Source: Candidatus Gastranaerophilales bacterium
GTDB lineage: Bacteria; Cyanobacteriota; Vampirovibrionia; Gastranaerophilales; Gastranaerophilaceae
Direction of reading: 5' to 3'
NCBI GenBank assembly: GCA_910586855.1
Contig: CAJUJH010000001.1
Location: 637,312-701,311 of the forward strand
DNA: 64,000 nt
The position numbers and the translations under genes were made by a program. How positions within the stretch are numbered: position 1 is the stretch's first letter; the number at the start of each line of letters is the position of its first letter. The notes under the pieces were generated by a model. It was given only the letters and a program-made list of their open reading frames with translations. It searched no databases and had not been told where the DNA came from. Shown here piece by piece: positions 43,891 through 53,197 of the stretch.

Positions 43891-44361
43891 ATGACCATGG
43901 TAAATGTGTTTGAAGGAAAATTAACTGCTGATAAAAATGACAAATTTTGTATAGTTGTTGCCAGATTTAATGAATTTATAAGTTCAAAACTCTTATCGGG
44001 TGCAAAGGATGCCTTTATCCGCCATGGGGCAGAACCTCAAAATATTGATGTAATTTGGGTGCCGGGGTCTTTTGAAATTCCGCTTGCGTGTAAAAAGGCA
44101 GCTACAAAAGGATATAGTGCAATTGTTGCGCTGGGTGCCGTGATAAAAGGTTCAACTTCCCATTATGATTATGTTTGCGCTGAAGTTTCAAAGGGTGTTG
44201 CTCATGTTGGTTTAGAATCAGGCGTTCCTGTAATATTTGGTGTTTTAACTACTGATAATATAGAACAGGCTATTGAGCGTGCCGGTACAAAATCAGGCAA
44301 CAAAGGCGCTGATGCTGCAGAATCTGCAATTGAAATGGCAAATCTTCTTAAAAATATATAA
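43891..44361 (+). CDS. ribH: 6,7-dimethyl-8-ribityllumazine synthase
   Basis: The penultimate riboflavin enzyme (156 residues, capsid-forming in many bacteria). It has IVVARFNEFISSKLL, WVPGSFEIPLACKKAA, GAVIKGSTSHYDYV with the catalytic His, and GVPVIFGVLTTDNIEQAIERAGTKSGNKGADAA. TTTGGAGAA precedes the ATG. It is alone here, without other rib genes. Confidence 0.97.
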   Translation: MTMVNVFEGKLTADKNDKFCIVVARFNEFISSKLLSGAKDAFIRHGAEPQNIDVIWVPGSFEIPLACKKAATKGYSAIVALGAVIKGSTSHYDYVCAEVSKGVAHVGLESGVPVIFGVLTTDNIEQAIERAGTKSGNKGADAAESAIEMANLLKNI

Positions 44362-44496
44362 TATTAATTCCTAAACCGGTTAAAATTTTATTAATCTTTA
44401 GGTTGATATAAATTTTAAATCTTAAGATTGATGATATAAGGGTAATAAAAAGTTATTGTTATTCTATTAGACTTGGATTTTAGGATACAATAAATT

Positions 44497-45183
44497 ATGA
44501 AAAAACTTATCATTTCTTTACTATTTTGCTTATTTTTGTCTCCGCTTGCGGCGTTTTCAAATAATAATTTTATATACTCTATAAATGTTACAAGAGATGA
44601 AAATTTATCTGATAACGTAAAACTTGAAATTAAAAGTGATTATAAGACAGATATCAAAAATAAAATTGATGAAATGGGCAGAGAATATTTTGACATTAAA
44701 GATGCAAGCCTGAAAGAAAATTTTGCTGTTCAATACAATAATGCAAATGGCGTTGAAAGCGTTATAGCACAGCAAATTGGAAATAAGGTAAGAATTTATG
44801 TGACAGGAAACGATATCCAAGATGTTACTCTCAATTTCAATAATGTTGAAAATCAGCCTTACCCTGATAAAAGTGCCGGATATGCGCTTTTAGTATTCGC
44901 TTTTGTAATTTGTGCATTATTTAGGGTATTTAAGAAAAAAGCAAAAAGACTTAAGGTTAAAACCCAGATTATTCAAAATGCAGCTTCAAAAGCGGTTTAC
45001 AATGATTTAATGGAAAAAAGAACAAACTCAAATAAGATTTACGATAATAGAAATTTAACCCTCAATACACTGAATAAAAGAAATGGAAACATTGTAAGAC
45101 CTGCTGTATCAGGCAGAATGAACCCAAACACTGTTGAAGCATATCAAGGAATGAGACAATTGCAATCAAGAGTTGCAATGTAA
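44497..45183 (+). CDS. Signal-peptide membrane protein, 228 aa
   Basis: Cleavable signal (LIISLLFCLFLSPLAAFS), an ~95-residue extracytoplasmic part that looks beta-rich (IYSINVTRDENLSDNVKLEIK), one transmembrane helix (YALLVFAFVICALFRVF) and a basic cytoplasmic tail. TACAAT lies about 6 bases before the ATG, so the mRNA may be leaderless. Function unknown; precedes two other envelope-type genes. Confidence 0.7.
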   Translation: MKKLIISLLFCLFLSPLAAFSNNNFIYSINVTRDENLSDNVKLEIKSDYKTDIKNKIDEMGREYFDIKDASLKENFAVQYNNANGVESVIAQQIGNKVRIYVTGNDIQDVTLNFNNVENQPYPDKSAGYALLVFAFVICALFRVFKKKAKRLKVKTQIIQNAASKAVYNDLMEKRTNSNKIYDNRNLTLNTLNKRNGNIVRPAVSGRMNPNTVEAYQGMRQLQSRVAM

Positions 45184-45292
45184 AATTTCAAATTCCAATC
45201 AAATTTCAATTTATAAATACTATTTTCACAGTATTACAATTGCATGATGTTGAATTATCATTTATAATTGTTGTACGAAGGGTATACTATTT

Positions 45293-47026
45293 ATGGATAA
45301 TTTCAATGCTCTGTCAAAATCCGCCATATTAACAAAACTGGCTCTTGATGGATATTTTATAGACTTATTAACATTAAATACATTCATAAAAGACTGGCAG
45401 ATTGAAGCCATATATGAGAACGAATTTGGAATTGAATTTTTTGATAATAATTCATACTTAACAATTTTAAATAATCTTAAAGATAAATACAGCAAAGCAA
45501 AAGCAGGTATTGAAGAGCCAAAACCTAAAATAGAACAGGCAGAAATACAAGAAACAAAAGAGCCCCTTAAAGCTGCATCCAATATTGCAGAAAATACACA
45601 TTCATTGGATGAAAATACGGATGCAAAGGATGCTGAAATTGTCTTGGATGAAATTGTTATAGAAGATAACAATATTCAAAAAGAACCTGAAATAAGCAGT
45701 ACACCTGCTCTTGAAGTAAATCCTCCTCAGGCAGAAGATTTTCATTTGATAAAAGAAGAAAATGAAATGCCGGCTCCTAAATATCAAGATAAAACTGATA
45801 TTGAAAATAATACCGGCGGGTTTGATTCTACAGCAGTTTCTCTTGAAGAACTTGCGGTTGAAAGTAAAAAAGAGATACAAAATGAAGATATAAAAATTCA
45901 ATGCGGGCAAGATAATAAGGCTGATACCATCACTCCTGAAATTATTGAACACTATAAAGATGCCATTCTTCCTATGGCGATGAGAAACCTGAAGCCCGGT
46001 CCTGTAACTCCTACATCAAATATAAATATTGACCACAGCTATGATGAAACAGTTGAAGTACTGCATTATGAAAATAATGAAGAAACCGTTCATATTATAG
46101 ATGACAATGGTTTGGACAGCTTTGAACAGGAAAGTTTTTCGGCAGATGAAATTGAAAAAGCAAACAACCTTATAAGTAATGCAAATAAAACAGCTGCACA
46201 AAAACTTCCTGAAAGTATAACAGAGACTTATTTTGATACTTCAAAACCTTCAGAAAAAACAGAGCCTGCCACTGCACAAGAATCAGGGACAGCAGAACAT
46301 AAAGAAGCACAAGAAGCTAAAACTGATGAGCTTGATTTAGTCCAATTAGCTCAATCTTTTGCGCAGAATTTTACCGGCAAAGAAACAGGTGATGTTCCGC
46401 CTGCAGATTTGGAGCAGATTTTTACAGAATCATATACTGAGCCCTTCTCTGAATTGCAAGACTATGTAAAGGATGGTCCTGAAGAATATAAATCACTACA
46501 GGAAGATTTGCCCTCTGATATTATACCTGAAGTACCAAAAGCTGCAACTCATTCTGACAGAGCTCTTGTATCATCACATTCAGGGTCAGATTTAAGCGCT
46601 GAAGATGTAAGGAATATTATAAGGGAAGAAATTGCAAGACAGACTGCAAGTATTGTACCTGTGCCTCAAAATAACGAGAATGTTAAGGAAATTTTAAGAG
46701 AAATCGTAAAACAGACGGCAGATGTTGTGCCCCAAAATGCTTTTAAGCTTGATATCTCACAGGGCACACTCGATATGATTGCAAAAACTATCGCAAAGAA
46801 GATTGCAATAAAATTAAATAGTTATTATAAATTAAACAGTTCAAAACAAAATGCCAAACTCCAGTTGTTTAGAACAAGGACAATTGAACTGAAAGAGAAA
46901 AATCAGATGCTTGCCGATGAAAACAGAAGATTAAAAGCGCGTCTGCATGAATCAAATAGCGAGCTAAATTCCTATAAGCGTACTATTTTTGGCTTATATA
47001 AATTTGAAGGCAGAAAACGAAGATAA
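45293..47026 (+). CDS. Large acidic protein with C-terminal coiled coil, 577 aa
   Basis: A short globular start (about residues 1-60) is followed by ~350 residues of Glu/Pro/Ala/Asp-rich, probably disordered sequence. Two adjacent repeats follow: DVRNIIREEIARQTASIVP and NVKEILREIVKQTADVVP. The protein ends with a coiled coil (TRTIELKEKNQMLADENRRLKARL) and a basic tail. No signal peptide. It resembles bacterial scaffold or polar-organiser proteins in layout only. It is 29 bases upstream of rseP. Confidence 0.65.
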   Translation: MDNFNALSKSAILTKLALDGYFIDLLTLNTFIKDWQIEAIYENEFGIEFFDNNSYLTILNNLKDKYSKAKAGIEEPKPKIEQAEIQETKEPLKAASNIAENTHSLDENTDAKDAEIVLDEIVIEDNNIQKEPEISSTPALEVNPPQAEDFHLIKEENEMPAPKYQDKTDIENNTGGFDSTAVSLEELAVESKKEIQNEDIKIQCGQDNKADTITPEIIEHYKDAILPMAMRNLKPGPVTPTSNINIDHSYDETVEVLHYENNEETVHIIDDNGLDSFEQESFSADEIEKANNLISNANKTAAQKLPESITETYFDTSKPSEKTEPATAQESGTAEHKEAQEAKTDELDLVQLAQSFAQNFTGKETGDVPPADLEQIFTESYTEPFSELQDYVKDGPEEYKSLQEDLPSDIIPEVPKAATHSDRALVSSHSGSDLSAEDVRNIIREEIARQTASIVPVPQNNENVKEILREIVKQTADVVPQNAFKLDISQGTLDMIAKTIAKKIAIKLNSYYKLNSSKQNAKLQLFRTRTIELKEKNQMLADENRRLKARLHESNSELNSYKRTIFGLYKFEGRKRR

Positions 47027-47055
47027 AATAATTTAACTATTAGAGAGAAATAAAA

Positions 47056-48480
47056 ATGAATACAATTATAATGCTGTTTTTAATAAGTTTACTTATATTA
47101 GTGCATGAAATAGGGCACTTTGCCGCAGCCAGAATGTTTGGTGTCAGGGTTTCAAAATTTGGCTTTGGTTTGCCGATTGGGCCCACTCTTTTTAAAACCA
47201 AATGGGGAAATACTGAAATATTGGTTCACGCCTTTCTTCTTGGCGGATATGTTTCTTTTCCTGATGATGAAGAGGTAAAAGAAAAAGAAGGTGAACCCGA
47301 AAAAGAAGAAAATAAAGAAGTGAAAGATGAGGATATTCTCCCGCCAGATTCTCCTGAAAGATTTAAGAATAAAAAACCTTGGCAAAAAGCTGTTATTGTA
47401 TCAGCCGGCGTTTTTATGAATGTTATTTTTGCAATATTTTTAACAATGCTTGCAGCAGCCTGGTATCATAAACTCCCCACAGGAACATCGGATGTTTTTA
47501 TTAAAGAAATAATTTCAAAAGATAATACTTCAAATATCCTTAATTCTGATGTTAAACCAGGCGATAAGATTAAAAGTATAAACGGTATAAAAGCAACTAA
47601 TGCTTACAAATTTATTTTTGTTGTTCAAAAAAGTAAATATTTTGATGGCATTGTGGATAATGAAACTATTACATCAAAGCTAAATGAACTTAAAAGGTTA
47701 AATCCCAATGTTGATTTTGAAAATGTAATCAAAAAAGATACAAAAATTATTTTACCGAAATTAACTCCTGAAAAACCTCTTAATATTTCAGAAAATGTAG
47801 CATCTGGGTATGAAAAATATGAAACAAGCGAGATTAATCTAACAAAAGAAGAAATAAAATTAAGAGACGAGCTTGAAAATAAGACCAACTACACTCTTGT
47901 TGAAGACATCGAACCTGAAACTCTTGCAAAGGCGCTTTCAGACAGTTTTAAACCGTTAACAATCGTTTTAGAACGCGACGGCAAAGAAATTGTTTTAAAT
48001 GATATTTATACTGATAAAACAGGGGTTTTGGGGATTAAACTTGAAACAAAAGAAATATTTACCGAAACCAATACTCCAAAAGAAATTGTTGTAAATTCAT
48101 TAAAATATTTGTGGACAAATACAAAACTTATGGCTTTTGGCTTATGGCAATTAGTTACAGGTAAAATTCCCATGTCTGAAATGCACGGTATTGTTGTGAT
48201 TACAAAAGTAGGTTCTGATATAATTGAAACTTATGGTATGTTGAATGGTTTGCTGCTTACTGCAATCATAAGCATAGACCTTGCAATTATTAACCTGCTC
48301 CCGATTCCTGCACTTGATGGAGGGCACTTAATGTTCCTTGCTCTTGAAAAAATCTTAGGCAGGGAAATTGATGAAAAAATAACAGAAACAATAGGACGTA
48401 TATTCTTCCTTCTATTGATTGTACTTATGGTTTTTGTAATCTTTAATGACATATTTGCCCTTGTAACGCATAAGTTTTAA
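47056..48480 (+). CDS. rseP: Site-2 protease RseP/RasP (M50)
   Basis: A 474-residue intramembrane metalloprotease. It has VHEIGH (H17, E18, H21) in the first helix, a PDZ-like region starting DVKPGDKIKSINGIK, and the third zinc ligand in LLPIPALDGGHLMF. A strongly acidic/basic Lys-Glu insert (around residues 74-100, EVKEKEGEPEKEENKEVK) and an enlarged PDZ region are unusual. It probably cleaves anti-sigma factors or signal-peptide remnants. Terminator follows. Confidence 0.95.
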   Translation: MNTIIMLFLISLLILVHEIGHFAAARMFGVRVSKFGFGLPIGPTLFKTKWGNTEILVHAFLLGGYVSFPDDEEVKEKEGEPEKEENKEVKDEDILPPDSPERFKNKKPWQKAVIVSAGVFMNVIFAIFLTMLAAAWYHKLPTGTSDVFIKEIISKDNTSNILNSDVKPGDKIKSINGIKATNAYKFIFVVQKSKYFDGIVDNETITSKLNELKRLNPNVDFENVIKKDTKIILPKLTPEKPLNISENVASGYEKYETSEINLTKEEIKLRDELENKTNYTLVEDIEPETLAKALSDSFKPLTIVLERDGKEIVLNDIYTDKTGVLGIKLETKEIFTETNTPKEIVVNSLKYLWTNTKLMAFGLWQLVTGKIPMSEMHGIVVITKVGSDIIETYGMLNGLLLTAIISIDLAIINLLPIPALDGGHLMFLALEKILGREIDEKITETIGRIFFLLLIVLMVFVIFNDIFALVTHKF

Positions 48481-48500
48481 ATAAATAAAATTATATGATA

Positions 48501-48543
48501 AAACACCTTTAGAAAATGCAAAAACATTTCTTTAGGTGTTTTT
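48501..48543 (+). terminator. Terminator of rseP
   Basis: AAACACCTTTAGAAA/TTTCTTTAGGTGTTT stem with two central mismatches, followed by T5. Confidence 0.75.
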
Positions 48544-48553
48544 AATTTAAACT

Positions 48554-49804
48554 ATGAGAATTAATAATATTTCTAATACAGGGTTTTCAGGCGTAATAAA
48601 GCCTTTTTCAGACAGTAGAGGTGTTTATATTATTCCAATAAACAGTGTACCTTCAAGCAGGCAAATAAGAGAAGCTGTTAAGATAACTGCAGATGGCAAG
48701 CAATTGCCTATGGAGGGCTATAATGGCAGGGCATATTACCTTGGAAAAGATTTAGTTGTAAAAAAATACAAGGGAAAAGAAGAAGCGCTTAATGATGACC
48801 CTATGCGTGAAATAAAGATTCTTGATAAGATGTATGAACATGATATGGCTTTTAAAAATTCCCAAAATGGATGCTATGCATTTAAAACACCTGATGGAGA
48901 ATATTATCTTGTTTCAACCAAGGTAAAAGGAGAAAGTCCGCAGATAGGGATAACACCTTTTACAAAGGAAAATCTGCAAAGCATTGTTGATATTGCAGCA
49001 CAAATGGATATGGGAGCCGCTATTAACGGTTCTTCCAAAAACGGTTTTTCTGATAGATGCCGTTTTATGAACTACGATTTTAACGGTAAAAATATAAAAG
49101 TTACTTCAAAAAGCGCAGGTCTTTTTGATTTTGAATATGCGGGCATAGAAAATATTGATGATGAATTCTACAAAATAATGAAATCAAAACAAATTAGTGC
49201 AAGCTGCCATCAATCAGATACTTCAAGGCTTGCATCAAACCTGCGCACCTTTGAATGTTTTACGCTTTATGAATATTTAATGCGTACAGATAATCCTGAT
49301 GAAATTTTTGATGATTATCTTAAGATTAAATCAAATTACCATAATTCTATGGCAAATTTTTATAATAAATTTGTTAAAGAAAGCGCTTTTCCTGATTTTG
49401 CAAGATTAATTTCACAAAAAGAAGCCGCCCACTCAAGACTTTTGGCTGGTGATAATATAGGTAAAATCCCCTTTGATATTAAAAAAGCAGAAGCGATAAA
49501 AATACAGATGTCGGTTTTTATTCATAATCAAAGCAGTTTTTGTGAAACAGGTGAAGTAAATCCTGCTCAATTGTATAGGTTTGCTCACAATGGGATTAAC
49601 TATTTTAAAGATGAACTGCAAAAAGCAAAGTATGCAGGCGATAAAGATAGGCAAATATATTTTAAAGACTGTCTGCAGCTTTTTTGTGACTGGAGACAGG
49701 TAAATAAAACCATTGAAGCAAAGATTGAACAAAATAATCCAAAAATTATAAGAAAATTGACTAATGATTATATCCCTATGCTTACAGATATTTTAAAAGT
49801 GTAA
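48554..49804 (+). CDS. Putative kinase-fold (APH-like) protein with GFSG tag
   Basis: A 416-residue protein. The N-lobe has LVVKKY (candidate ATP-binding K70) and REIKIL (candidate Glu E86). TKVKGES fits a hinge. The segment NYDFNGKNI (D175, N180) has the D-x4-N spacing of the APH catalytic loop, and LFDFEYAG (D192) matches the metal-binding D-(F/W)-E of aminoglycoside/choline kinases. The loop His is replaced by Tyr. The C-terminal part is helical and unrecognised. The start MRINNISNTGFSG carries the F-x-G tag (F11, G13). No signal peptide. Kinase fold is inferred. Confidence 0.55.
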   Translation: MRINNISNTGFSGVIKPFSDSRGVYIIPINSVPSSRQIREAVKITADGKQLPMEGYNGRAYYLGKDLVVKKYKGKEEALNDDPMREIKILDKMYEHDMAFKNSQNGCYAFKTPDGEYYLVSTKVKGESPQIGITPFTKENLQSIVDIAAQMDMGAAINGSSKNGFSDRCRFMNYDFNGKNIKVTSKSAGLFDFEYAGIENIDDEFYKIMKSKQISASCHQSDTSRLASNLRTFECFTLYEYLMRTDNPDEIFDDYLKIKSNYHNSMANFYNKFVKESAFPDFARLISQKEAAHSRLLAGDNIGKIPFDIKKAEAIKIQMSVFIHNQSSFCETGEVNPAQLYRFAHNGINYFKDELQKAKYAGDKDRQIYFKDCLQLFCDWRQVNKTIEAKIEQNNPKIIRKLTNDYIPMLTDILKV

Positions 49805-49892
49805 ACATTGACTTTATTTAGCGTTCCTGTTATATTAACTGGTAAATAGTATAATCAACCAATTATTTGGCACCTTAAGGAGGTGAAAATAA

Positions 49893-50066
49893 ATGCCTGA
49901 AGTTCGCGTAAGAGAAAATGAAAATATTGAAAGCGCTCTTAAAAGATTTAAGAAAAAAATCCAAAAAGCAGGAATTTTATCTGAAATTAAGCGCAGAGAA
50001 AGATATGAAAAACCGTCTGTAAAAAGAAAAAGAAAATCTGAAGCAGCAAGAAAAAGACGTGTTTAA
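49893..50066 (+). CDS. rpsU: 30S ribosomal protein S21
   Basis: A 57-residue basic protein: MPEVRVRENENIESALKRFK followed by RRERYEKPSVKRKRKSEAAR, the S21 pattern. TAAGGAGGTGA is a perfect ribosome site 8 bases upstream. A terminator follows within 11 bases. Confidence 0.97.
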   Translation: MPEVRVRENENIESALKRFKKKIQKAGILSEIKRRERYEKPSVKRKRKSEAARKRRV

Positions 50067-50076
50067 TATGTTTTAT

Positions 50077-50106
50077 AAAAAGGGGATTTCAAATATCCCC
50101 TTTTTT
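50077..50106 (+). terminator. Terminator of rpsU
   Basis: AAAAGGGGAT/ATCCCCTTTT stem with a 6-base loop and a T6 run. Confidence 0.93.
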
Positions 50107-50147
50107 AAGGACAAGATTGGTAATTAAGGGGCAGGAGAAATTTAAAT

Positions 50148-50648
50148 ATGGCAAAAGATTGCAGTTTTGATGTAGTATCTGAATTTGACAAACAAGAACT
50201 TGTAAACGCTATTGAACAAACAAGAAAAGATATTAGTTCACGTTTTGATTTAAAAGATTCAAATTCAACCGTAGATTTAGATGCTGATAAATCAATCACA
50301 ATCACAACAAATGATGATATGAAGTTAAAAAATATTATTGATATTCTTCAGGGAAAGATGATTAAAAGAAATTTAAGTATTAAAATCCTTGACCCTAAGG
50401 CTCCTGAAAATGCACTTGGCGGGAATATCAGACAGGTTTTTGAACTTAAAAAAGGCTTAACTCAGGAGCTTGCTAAAAAAATTGTTGCGATTGTAAAAGA
50501 TTCAAAATTGAAGGTTCAAGCTTCAATTCAAGGCGAGCAGGTAAGGGTTTCAGGTAAAAGCAGAGATGACCTGCAGGATGTAATTAAACTTTTAAAAGAA
50601 AAAGAAGAAGTTTTAAATATTCCGCTTCAATTTACAAACTACAGATAG
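50148..50648 (+). CDS. yajQ: YajQ family nucleotide-binding protein
   Basis: A 166-residue DUF520 protein: CSFDVVSEFDKQELVNAIEQTRKDISSRFDLKDS and LKVQASIQGEQVRVSGKSRDDLQDVIKLLKE are diagnostic. Members bind nucleotides, and some bind cyclic di-GMP. It is followed after 21 bases by nadK and recN in one direction. Confidence 0.96.
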   Translation: MAKDCSFDVVSEFDKQELVNAIEQTRKDISSRFDLKDSNSTVDLDADKSITITTNDDMKLKNIIDILQGKMIKRNLSIKILDPKAPENALGGNIRQVFELKKGLTQELAKKIVAIVKDSKLKVQASIQGEQVRVSGKSRDDLQDVIKLLKEKEEVLNIPLQFTNYR

Positions 50649-50669
50649 TTTTAAAAAGGCGTAAAATCT

Positions 50670-51497
50670 ATGGATAAAAATTTAGATTTAAGCAATGTTG
50701 GTATTGTTTATAATTCTGAAATTGAGGGCAGCAAAGATTTTGCAGCCCGTGTGTCCTGTTGTTTTTTTGAAAATAAATTAACAACATCCAAGCCAAATGT
50801 TTTCAATATGCAAAATATGCCTGATGATTTAACTTTTGCTATTGCAATAGGCGGAGACGGCACTCTTTTAAAGTGTGCAAGATACTATAGCGGGCTTAAT
50901 GTACCTGTTTTTGGCTTTAATATGGGGCGCCTTGGCTATTTGTCACAAGCACTTCCTTCTGAATTGGATTTTGTCATTGAAAAGATTAAAAATAAAGATT
51001 TTAGAATTGAAGAAAGATTAATGCTAAAATCAAGTGCAGGAAGTGTTGCGCTTAATGATATGGTAGTTAAGAAGGAATTAAACGCAAGAACGTCTGTTTT
51101 GGATTTATATATTAATGAAAAACCTGTTTGCAGCTATATGGCAGACGGGCTTATAATTTCAACCCCGACAGGGTCTACCGCATATGCCCTTTCTGCGGGA
51201 GGTCCTGTAATCTCTCCTGATATTAATTGTTTCTTAATTGTTCCGATATGCCCTCATACCTTAAATGCACGTCCAGTAGTTGTAAATTCTAATGAAAATC
51301 TTACGGTTAGAATTTGTGAAAATACTGAATATCAAATAGCTTCAGATGGGCAGGAAATTAAAATGTTCAAAAACGAAGTAACCATAAAAAAGTATGAAAA
51401 TTGTGCTAAACTTTTGTTGTTGAACAAAGAAAAGCAGGATTTCTACAGAATTTTAAGACAAAAGCTGCACTGGGGGGTAGCTCCGCATAAATGTTAA
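50670..51497 (+). CDS. nadK: NAD kinase
   Basis: A 275-residue enzyme making NADP from NAD. It contains AIGGDGTLLKCARYY (GGDGT) and FNMGRLGYLS, then NDMVVKK, and STPTGSTAYALSAGGPV. The stop overlaps recN by 7 bases; nadK-recN is a widespread arrangement. Confidence 0.95.
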   Translation: MDKNLDLSNVGIVYNSEIEGSKDFAARVSCCFFENKLTTSKPNVFNMQNMPDDLTFAIAIGGDGTLLKCARYYSGLNVPVFGFNMGRLGYLSQALPSELDFVIEKIKNKDFRIEERLMLKSSAGSVALNDMVVKKELNARTSVLDLYINEKPVCSYMADGLIISTPTGSTAYALSAGGPVISPDINCFLIVPICPHTLNARPVVVNSNENLTVRICENTEYQIASDGQEIKMFKNEVTIKKYENCAKLLLLNKEKQDFYRILRQKLHWGVAPHKC

Positions 51498-53092
51498 AAG
51501 AAATTTTTATTAAAAACTTTATATTAATTGATGAATTAAGGCTTGAATTTAATAACGGTTTTAATGTGTTTTTAGGTGAAACCGGGGCAGGAAAAAGCAT
51601 TATTTTTAAAGCCATAGATATAGCGCTTGGTGCAAAAACAAGCAAAGATGTTTTAAAGAATCCTGATAAAAATGCACTTATTGAATTAACATTTTTGGAT
51701 AACGATGAAGAGACTGTAATTTCAAGAGAGATATCTAAAACCGGTACAAAACCACGCCTAAATGGTGCTATGGTAACTCTTGATATTATAAATCAGATGA
51801 GAGAAAAGCTTGCAGATATCCATTCGCAGCATCAAACCTATACATATTTACAGTCTAAATATCATATAGAGCTTTTAGATTCTTATATTGAAAGTATAGA
51901 TACAGATTTTAAAAAAACACTCGAACAATACAAAAATAACTATTCTCAATTCAAAGAAGTAACAAAAAAGCTTGAAACAATTGAAAATTCAGAAAAAGAA
52001 TCAAAAGAAAGAATTGAATTTCTAAAATTTCAAACAGAAGAGATTGAGCAGGCAGAAATTAAAGAAAATGAAGAAGAGGAGCTAAATTCTGAACTTGATA
52101 TTTTATCAAACCTTGAAAATTTAAAAGAATTAACCTATGGTGCTTATTATGCACTAAATAGTGATGATTCGTCTATAATTGATGCTTTAAATAAAATTAA
52201 ATACAATGTATCAAAAGCGCGCGAATATGATAATTCACTGGAAGAGACAGAGTCTGCCTTTATAGAATCTCTTGAGAACCTGAAGGATATTTCAAATACT
52301 TTAAGAAACTATTCTGAATCTTTGGAGGCTAATCCTCAAAGGCTGGATGAGATTAATGAGAGGCTTGAATTAATCCAAAAATTAAAAAGAAAATACGGTG
52401 ATATTTTTGAAACTTATGAAAAGCTAAAAAAGGAATTAGACGAACTTGAGCAGAGTTTTACTTCATATGATGATTTAAAACTTCAAAAAGAATCTTTATA
52501 TAATTCAATTAATTTGCTTGCGGAAACTTTAGATGAAAAGAGAAAAATAAATGCAAAAAAATTATCTTCTTTAATTGAAGAAGAATTAAAGGCTTTAAAT
52601 TTAGAGTGTGCAAGGTTTAATATTGAAGTTTCTTTATCTGAAACCTTTGGTGCCAAGGGTAAAAACAAGGTTGAATTTTTAATTTCCACAAACGTTTCAA
52701 AAGAACTTGCTCCTTTGAACAAAACAGCATCCGGGGGTGAAATTTCACGAGTTATGCTTGCAATTAAAACAGTATTTTCAGCTGTCGATAAAGTCTCGGT
52801 TATTATTTTTGATGAGATTGATACGGGAATTTCCGGTAAAACCTCTGTGTGTGTTGCAAATGCCATAAATAAGCTTTCAAAATCTGCGCAAGTATTTGCA
52901 ATTACTCATCAGCCCATTATAGCTTCAAAAGCAAATGATTTTTATTTTGTATCAAAAGAACAAAATGAAGAAACCGCTGTCAATGTACGAAAACTAAAAG
53001 AAGATGAAAAACCAAATGTATTAGCACAAATGGCACTTGGGGACATTAGTGATAATTCTTTAACATTTGCAAAAGAGCTTTTAAATTCTTAA
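51491..53092 (+). CDS. recN: DNA repair protein RecN
   Basis: SMC-like ATPase of 533 residues for double-strand-break repair. It has Walker A GETGAGKSII, Q-loop region HSQHQTY, long coiled-coil arms, ABC signature ASGGEISRVMLAI, Walker B VIIFDEIDTGISG and the H-loop ITHQPIIA. Co-translated with nadK. Confidence 0.96.
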   Translation: MLKEIFIKNFILIDELRLEFNNGFNVFLGETGAGKSIIFKAIDIALGAKTSKDVLKNPDKNALIELTFLDNDEETVISREISKTGTKPRLNGAMVTLDIINQMREKLADIHSQHQTYTYLQSKYHIELLDSYIESIDTDFKKTLEQYKNNYSQFKEVTKKLETIENSEKESKERIEFLKFQTEEIEQAEIKENEEEELNSELDILSNLENLKELTYGAYYALNSDDSSIIDALNKIKYNVSKAREYDNSLEETESAFIESLENLKDISNTLRNYSESLEANPQRLDEINERLELIQKLKRKYGDIFETYEKLKKELDELEQSFTSYDDLKLQKESLYNSINLLAETLDEKRKINAKKLSSLIEEELKALNLECARFNIEVSLSETFGAKGKNKVEFLISTNVSKELAPLNKTASGGEISRVMLAIKTVFSAVDKVSVIIFDEIDTGISGKTSVCVANAINKLSKSAQVFAITHQPIIASKANDFYFVSKEQNEETAVNVRKLKEDEKPNVLAQMALGDISDNSLTFAKELLNS

Positions 53093-53197
53093 AAATATGA
53101 TTGTGCGGATAATTTGGCCCTAAATGCCGGCATGCAAAATATTTCTTGTTTGGTTTTTTTAAATAATATGCAAAAATAAAACTTTTGGGTGTAAGTA

